Assembly: GCA_963745675.1 (NCBI GenBank)
Contig: CAVUYM010000014.1
Span: forward strand, 1 to 64,000
DNA: 64,000 nt
DNA from: JAUIIK01 sp963745675
Lineage (GTDB): Bacteria > Chloroflexota > Chloroflexia > Thermomicrobiales > CFX8
Direction of reading: 5' to 3'
Shown here: one piece after another, positions 59,484 through 64,000 of the stretch
Layout: every line of letters starts with the position of its first letter
Position numbering within the stretch: the first letter of the stretch is position 1
Notes under the pieces: model-generated
The model's database searches: none
What the model was told of the DNA's origin: nothing
What the model saw: only the letters and a program-made list of their open reading frames with translations
Position numbers and translations under genes: made by a program

Positions 59484-62420
59484 TCAGGCGAGATTATTGT
59501 CAAGCGCGAAGCGGGTGGCCGCAACACGCGAACTGACCCCGACCTTGTTGTAGATGGAGCGCAGGTGCTGGCTGACCGTTCGACGACTGATGGAACAATC
59601 GCTCCGCCACATCAGCGTCGGTCAGACCCTCGGCGACGAGGCGCAACACTTCGACTTCGCGCGAGGAGAGCCCGGACGGATAGGCCGGGGTTGCTGCTGG
59701 CTCCGCTAGGAGCACGCGCAGCTTTTCAATCTCCAGCAGTGCGTTTTGCGCTCCGAGAGCGGTGCATCCACTGGCGGCGGCATCGAGCAATTGTTCGGCC
59801 TCAGCGGGATCTCCCTGAGCAAGCAAAATCTCGGCCTGCACGATGCGCGCGAGGTCGATGTCGTAGCTCGCTTTACATGCTGTAGCAAGTTCGAACGCTT
59901 CCCGGGCATAGTCGCTCGCGAGCCCGTAGTGCCGGGCTCGAATTTCGATCTTCGCTATCAGCCGGCGAGCCGGCAACAGGGTGAGCGCCTGGGGTGGATC
60001 GAGCGCAAGCTCTATTGCGAGCATCGCTTGTTCTCGCGCCTGGCTCTGAGCGCCCGATTGAAAGTGCCGTTCGGCACGGAGAAGTGCCAGATCAGCTCTC
60101 CCGAAGATCATCTCCGACCAGTCAATCCAGCGTTCGAAGCACTCTATCCAGGAATCCGCCAGGTCGAGATCATTAGATGCCAGTGCCGACCGAGCAGCGA
60201 TCAGAATGAGATTGAACTGCACGAGAAAACTCTGACGGCCCGGTTCGGTATCTGGACCTTCTGGCAGCTCAGAATCCACAATCTGTTGAACCAGGTCGAG
60301 ATTCCCGCGGGACAGGGCGATTTCCGCAATGATGATTTCCGGGCCCATATTCGTGGGCGCAACGCCTGCGTACCGTAGTGCTTTTTCCCAGTCACCTTCG
60401 ATCCAGAAAATTTCGTATGAAAACAGTTCTGTCGGTAACTCCGATGGGAATGCACCCTGGGCTCGCTGCATAGCTTCCGCTGCTCGCTCCGCCAGCAGGG
60501 TGCGTTGCGCGTGTCTGTCGAGCTCGTATGTGTCAACAACCAGGCTCAACTCGGCGAAGTGACCAAGGGCTTCGGCGCGGCGATCGTCTGCGTCTCTATA
60601 GGCTTTACGGGCGTGGTGTAGCGCCAGACGCGCTTTGTCAGGCTCGCAACGTATGGTGAAGACAAATGCCATCGCAGTGCACGCGTCGGCGTAAGGCACG
60701 AGTGCGTCGTCACCGCGTGGAGGCGGCGCAGGATATACGTCCAGAATCGCCTGTGCCGCTACTTCAGCCGCCGCATAGCGGCCCGTGGAAGCAAGGCGAA
60801 GGGCCAGCGTCCCAAGCCCAAGGTTGGCCTTCGAGCTCGCGCGTGGCGTGCGCAGGATCTCGCCGAAAAGAGCCGTCCGTAAGGGCCCTGCCTGTTCAAG
60901 TTCATCCGGAACGAGCTCTCCGATCTGAATCGTCGCGCTTTCCAAGTCAGACAGCACCTGCTCGGTTGAGTTTGAGAACGACTCAACGACTCCGCGCATA
61001 AATGCGCTATAGACTTCCAGCACGTGGTCATTCGATTGAACGCCGATCCGCTGGGCCTGCGCGAGTGCAACAAGGCTTGCTCGCAACTCCTGAAAACGGG
61101 TGAGCGTTCCAATTCTGAACTGCAGCCAGCCCTGATCGTTCAAGCGTTCACCAAGCCGTTCGAGCTCTTGCAATGCCTGGCGATAGTGCTCGGCCGCGTC
61201 TGGCCAGGCAAACGCGAGCTGTGCGTTCTCGCCGGCCTTGATGAGCCAGTCGACGAAGCGCTTATCTCCAGCCAGACGATAGTGGCGAGCGACCAGGTCT
61301 GGCACCGGAGAAGGACCGGCTACCAGTATGTCGCCAACGCGAGCATGCCATCGACGTCGAGCAGGAAGGGGAACGCGCTCGTACAGGGCTTCACGAATCA
61401 GTGCATGATCGAAGGCGAAGCTTGGTCTGCCAGGCGATATCGTGGACGAGGCCAAGCTCGCGGGCTTGCTGGTACGCCAACGAAAGCGCTTCCGGCGCTG
61501 TGTCGCTCAACTCTTCCCAGAGGTCGAGCGGTACTTCGACCCCTATGACGGCAGCTATTTCGAGTAGCTGCCGCGTCTCAGGAGACTGGGCGGACAGACG
61601 GTTGCTCATTACCTGGCGTAACAAAGAGGGCATTCTGAATGTGCTGATGTCACCCAACGTCCAGCCGGTCTCCGAGCGACTCAGTGTCGAGTCATTCTCC
61701 AGGTCTCGCAACAACTCCAGCGTGTAAAAGGGATTGCCACCAGAGTACTCCTCGACGAATGCCGAGAGGAGCAGTTGTTGATTTGCCGGGAGTGCATAGC
61801 GTTCAGCGAGAAGATCGCCCAGCGCTGGGCCGGAGAAGCGTTCTCAACTCCATGCGAACCGGCTCCAACGACTGCACAAGGTCAGGAAGCTGCGGTACCA
61901 ATGGGAGCGTCTCGTCAGGTTGGGAATCGCGGAATGTAACGATGAAGAGAATGCGTTTGCGTGCAAGCCAACGTGCGAGGTAGCGCAAAGCATCGAGACT
62001 TGCCTGATCGATCCAGTGTGCGTCTTCCAGAACGATCACGAGCGGGCATTGGTCGGACAGCGTGCCAAACAGATCCCTGGCACGCTCGAAGAGTGCAGGT
62101 TGACTGCGGATGTCTTCGAGGTCGACGCCGTTCCTCAACTGCTCGGGTATCTCCAGCGAATGATTGCCGGAGTCGTATTGTTGGAGTGTCTCAATCCAGG
62201 GCCAGTACGGTGAGAGTTCTGAGCCTTCGTAGCTGCGCCCGATGAGCACCATAGCTCCACTATGTTCGGCGAATTGCCGAAAATCGCGAACAAGCGCAGT
62301 CTTGCCAATGCCAGCTGCGCCGCTAATAAATACGAGTCTGCCGCCCCGGGTAAGCGTTTCTTCATAGAGCTGCCGCAATGCGGCGCGTTCAGTATCTCGA
62401 CCATAGAGCGCGGGCTGCAT
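59484..62420 (-). CDS. MalT-like AAA-ATPase LuxR-family regulator, three frameshifts
   Basis: A large signal-transducing ATPase of about 980 residues spread over four pieces. 62420-61845: YGRDTERAALRQLYEE, Walker A GAAGIGKTALV and Walker B LVIVLEDAHWID. About 61845-61437: RYALPANQQLLLSAFVEEYSGGNPFY and LLEIAAVIGVEVPLDLW. 61435-59610: TPR-like region to LSSREVEVLRLVAEGLTDADVAERLF. Last frame: SRRTVSQHLRSIYNKVGVSS and the stop at 59484-59486, completing the LuxR helix-turn-helix. Indels sit near 61845, 61435 and 59608. It may be a pseudogene or a victim of sequence errors; the conservation across all pieces favours the latter. Confidence 0.8.
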
Positions 62421-62543
62421 GCGGTGATCCGTGGCATTTCAGCTAGTTAGCGAATTGGACTGGGATACAGCGCCGATGCACTGAGTGCGCAGAGTTTAGC
62501 ATGGAGCGTCCTGTATGATCGCGCAGTCAACAGGCCATAAATG

Positions 62544-62572
62544 AAAAGACAGCGCGGCTTGGCCGCGCTGTC
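62544..62572 (-). terminator. Rho-independent terminator after the RTX gene
   Basis: A stem of GACAGCGCGGC (62548-62558) and GCCGCGCTGTC (62562-62572) with a three-base loop, followed on the minus strand by TTTTC. It lies 40 bases beyond the RTX stop. Confidence 0.85.
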
Positions 62573-62611
62573 CTCCTGATAAACACGAGGTGTAGTTGGG
62601 GATCTGAGAAG

Positions 62612-63439
62612 CTAGGGGACGAGGGTGTTGACGCCTGGTCCACCGTCGAGAGCGTCGGTGCCTTCTCCACCGTTCAGATAGTCGTTGCCATTCATTCCGA
62701 AGAGGACGTCGTTACCCTGGTCGCCGTACATTTCGTCGTTGCCGTCGCCGCCATACAACTCATCGTGGCCGTAGCCACCACTCATCACATCGTCGCCAGT
62801 ACCGCCCCAGAGAACGTCATTGGACTGATCGTCGAAGCCCGGGAAATAACCAGCTGCGCCCCAGAGGGTGTCGTTGCCGGCATCGCCGTAGAGCGTGTCC
62901 GCGCCGAACCAGCCCAGTAGATAGTCATTACCATTGCCGCCATACAGAACATCGTCGCCGTCGCCACCCACCATGATGTCGTCGTTGTCGCCACCATAGA
63001 GCACGTCAGCGCCTGCGCCGCCATCCAGCTGATCGAGCCCTGCGCCACCGCTCAGGGTATCGTTGCCTGTATCCCCTACGAGCGAGTCATTACCGGCGTC
63101 ACCAAAGAGTGAATCGCTGCCGGTTCCGCCATAGAGGAAGTCGTTGCCGTCGTTGCCACAGATGATGTCGTTGCCACCATTCCCATATATCTTGTCGGTA
63201 CCTCCAAGTCCGACGATGACATCATCGCCACTGGTGCCCTGAATCGTGTCGTTCGCATCGGTCCCAACGATTGTCGCGAACTTGCCGCCGCAGACATGAA
63301 ACTTGAACGGAGCATTGATAGTTGGGGCTGCCGCCGCATGGCCAATCGATGCCACACCCGCAATCATGACGACCCCGGCGATTGCGAGCATCCGCGCTCG
63401 CTGGAACGAAAATCCTCGAAACAGTGTTTCCATGTGCAT
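62612..63439 (-). CDS. Secreted RTX-type calcium-binding repeat protein
   Basis: A 275-residue protein. The ATG at 63439 follows AAGGAGGT and opens a signal peptide (ARMLAIAGVVMIAGVASIGHAAAA). The rest is almost entirely nine-residue GGxGxDxUx repeats (for example GGNGNDYLLG, GGTGSDSLFG), about 20 copies, interrupted once by AAGYFPGFDDQSNDVLWG. Such repeats fold as a Ca2+-loaded parallel beta roll. There is no catalytic domain and no C-terminal type I secretion partner nearby, so export is probably by Sec. The longer upstream reading to 63577 is not supported. Confidence 0.85.
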   Translation of the reverse strand: MHMETLFRGFSFQRARMLAIAGVVMIAGVASIGHAAAAPTINAPFKFHVCGGKFATIVGTDANDTIQGTSGDDVIVGLGGTDKIYGNGGNDIICGNDGNDFLYGGTGSDSLFGDAGNDSLVGDTGNDTLSGGAGLDQLDGGAGADVLYGGDNDDIMVGGDGDDVLYGGNGNDYLLGWFGADTLYGDAGNDTLWGAAGYFPGFDDQSNDVLWGGTGDDVMSGGYGHDELYGGDGNDEMYGDQGNDVLFGMNGNDYLNGGEGTDALDGGPGVNTLVP

Positions 63440-63845
63440 ATCGCACCTCCTTTGTGCTTGGTCCTTTCTGGACCGTTGCGGCGATCTCCTTTGATCACCA
63501 TGTCCATACTTTATGGCCTGCGAGCTCGCTCCACATCCGCCAATATGCTCAATATGCCGAGCTAGCGAATCGAACACCGCGCTACGTACATGTACCTAGT
63601 GCGAGAAGCGGCCCAACGGGTTCTCACTTTCAATAAGGGTTCCCATAGTGTCTGACTGGCCCAGGCTGGCCACACTTATCGTCGCGTGTCTTTTGCTGGG
63701 CCGGGTGTCGAGCAAAGGAATTACCCTGCTGATCTTCCGTCCGGTGTCTCCGGGAGAGCGAAACCGACTTCATCTTGCGCATCCAGTGTGGGCCTGCGAC
63801 GATCTACTCTGGAGTAGAAGAAGAGACGCTGGGGAAGAGGGCGCA
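63440..63845. other. Divergent intergenic region, no gene seen
   Basis: About 400 bases between the RTX gene (minus strand) and the MetE-like gene (plus strand). Open frames here lack recognisable features. It should hold both promoters; the palindrome TACGTACATGTACC near 63583 is too short to interpret. Confidence 0.5.
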
Positions 63846-64000
63846 ATGATGTATCGAGCCGACAATGTTGGGAGCCTACTGCGGCCCCTCGAACTGCTGC
63901 AGGCGCGTCAGGAATTCGAAGCAGGGGAAATCGGAGCCGCTGAGTTCAAGGCGATCGAGGATCGTGCCGTCGACTTCTGCATCCAGGTTCAGGAAGAGTC
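63846..64000 (+). CDS. MetE-like (cobalamin-independent) methyltransferase, start only
   Basis: The first 51 codons of a gene cut by the window edge. ATGATG at 63846-63851 follows GGGAAGAGGG. The start MMYRADNVGSLLRPLELLQ with EFEAGEIGAAEFKAIEDRA is the N-terminus of MetE C-terminal-domain/UROD-fold enzymes annotated as 5-methyltetrahydropteroyltriglutamate-homocysteine methyltransferase. The catalytic zinc site lies outside the window, so activity cannot be judged. Confidence 0.75.
   Translation, partial: MMYRADNVGSLLRPLELLQARQEFEAGEIGAAEFKAIEDRAVDFCIQVQEE

Overview
The window is 64 kb of moderately GC-rich, densely coded bacterial DNA. No rRNA, tRNA, CRISPR array, prophage or transposase gene was recognised. 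The gene set fits a Gram-positive-like, F420-using member of the Chloroflexota, perhaps near Thermomicrobia: cofC/cofD with an F420-type oxidoreductase, a MalT-like AAA-LuxR regulator, DUF4438 proteins, paired CorC-type CBS membrane proteins, ECF sigma factor with membrane anti-sigma partner, and many CCCTCACCCCC-type palindromic intergenic repeats. The taxonomic call is inference only.

Layout. 1-2.1 kb: tail of a histidine kinase, an HD hydrolase and a lipoprotein. 2.2-4.5 kb: a urease-like ureABC set with no accessory genes. 4.6-7.5 kb: aconitase. 7.6-12 kb: PHP phosphoesterase, S9-like peptidase and an MFS carrier. 12-15 kb: a degenerate GGDEF/EAL protein and small genes. 15.5-25 kb: two paralogous ThDP enzymes, an ABC-2 exporter operon, a methyltransferase and an arylsulfotransferase-like propeller protein. 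25-30.5 kb: CorC-like protein, MFS carrier, acetamidase/formamidase and class II photolyase. 30.6-33.8 kb: two convergent AhpD-like genes, each with an in-frame TGA exactly at the second cysteine of the CxxC motif and each followed by a SECIS-like hairpin; one is translationally coupled to a DUF4438 pair. 34-41 kb: a NarL-type two-component system, membrane and secreted proteins, and an ECF sigma/anti-sigma pair. 41-50.5 kb: TTC38-like TPR protein, methionine aminopeptidase, NMT1-type ABC genes, an MBL-cofD-cofC operon, rhodanese, GNAT and an F420-type oxidoreductase. 50.6-64 kb: a small gene under a LexA-like palindrome, a lipoprotein, class III aminotransferase, transglutaminase-like protein, 2-hydroxyacid dehydrogenase, TorD-like chaperone, DASS anion carrier, a second CorC-like protein, the AAA-LuxR regulator, an RTX-repeat protein and the start of a MetE-like gene.

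The strongest biological signal is the pair of probable selenocysteine AhpD-like proteins. The strongest technical signal is the density of single-base frameshifts: at least 17 conserved-gene breaks, several in short homopolymers, which points to indel errors in the assembly rather than mass gene decay. The two AhpD genes are different, because their frame is kept on both sides of TGA.
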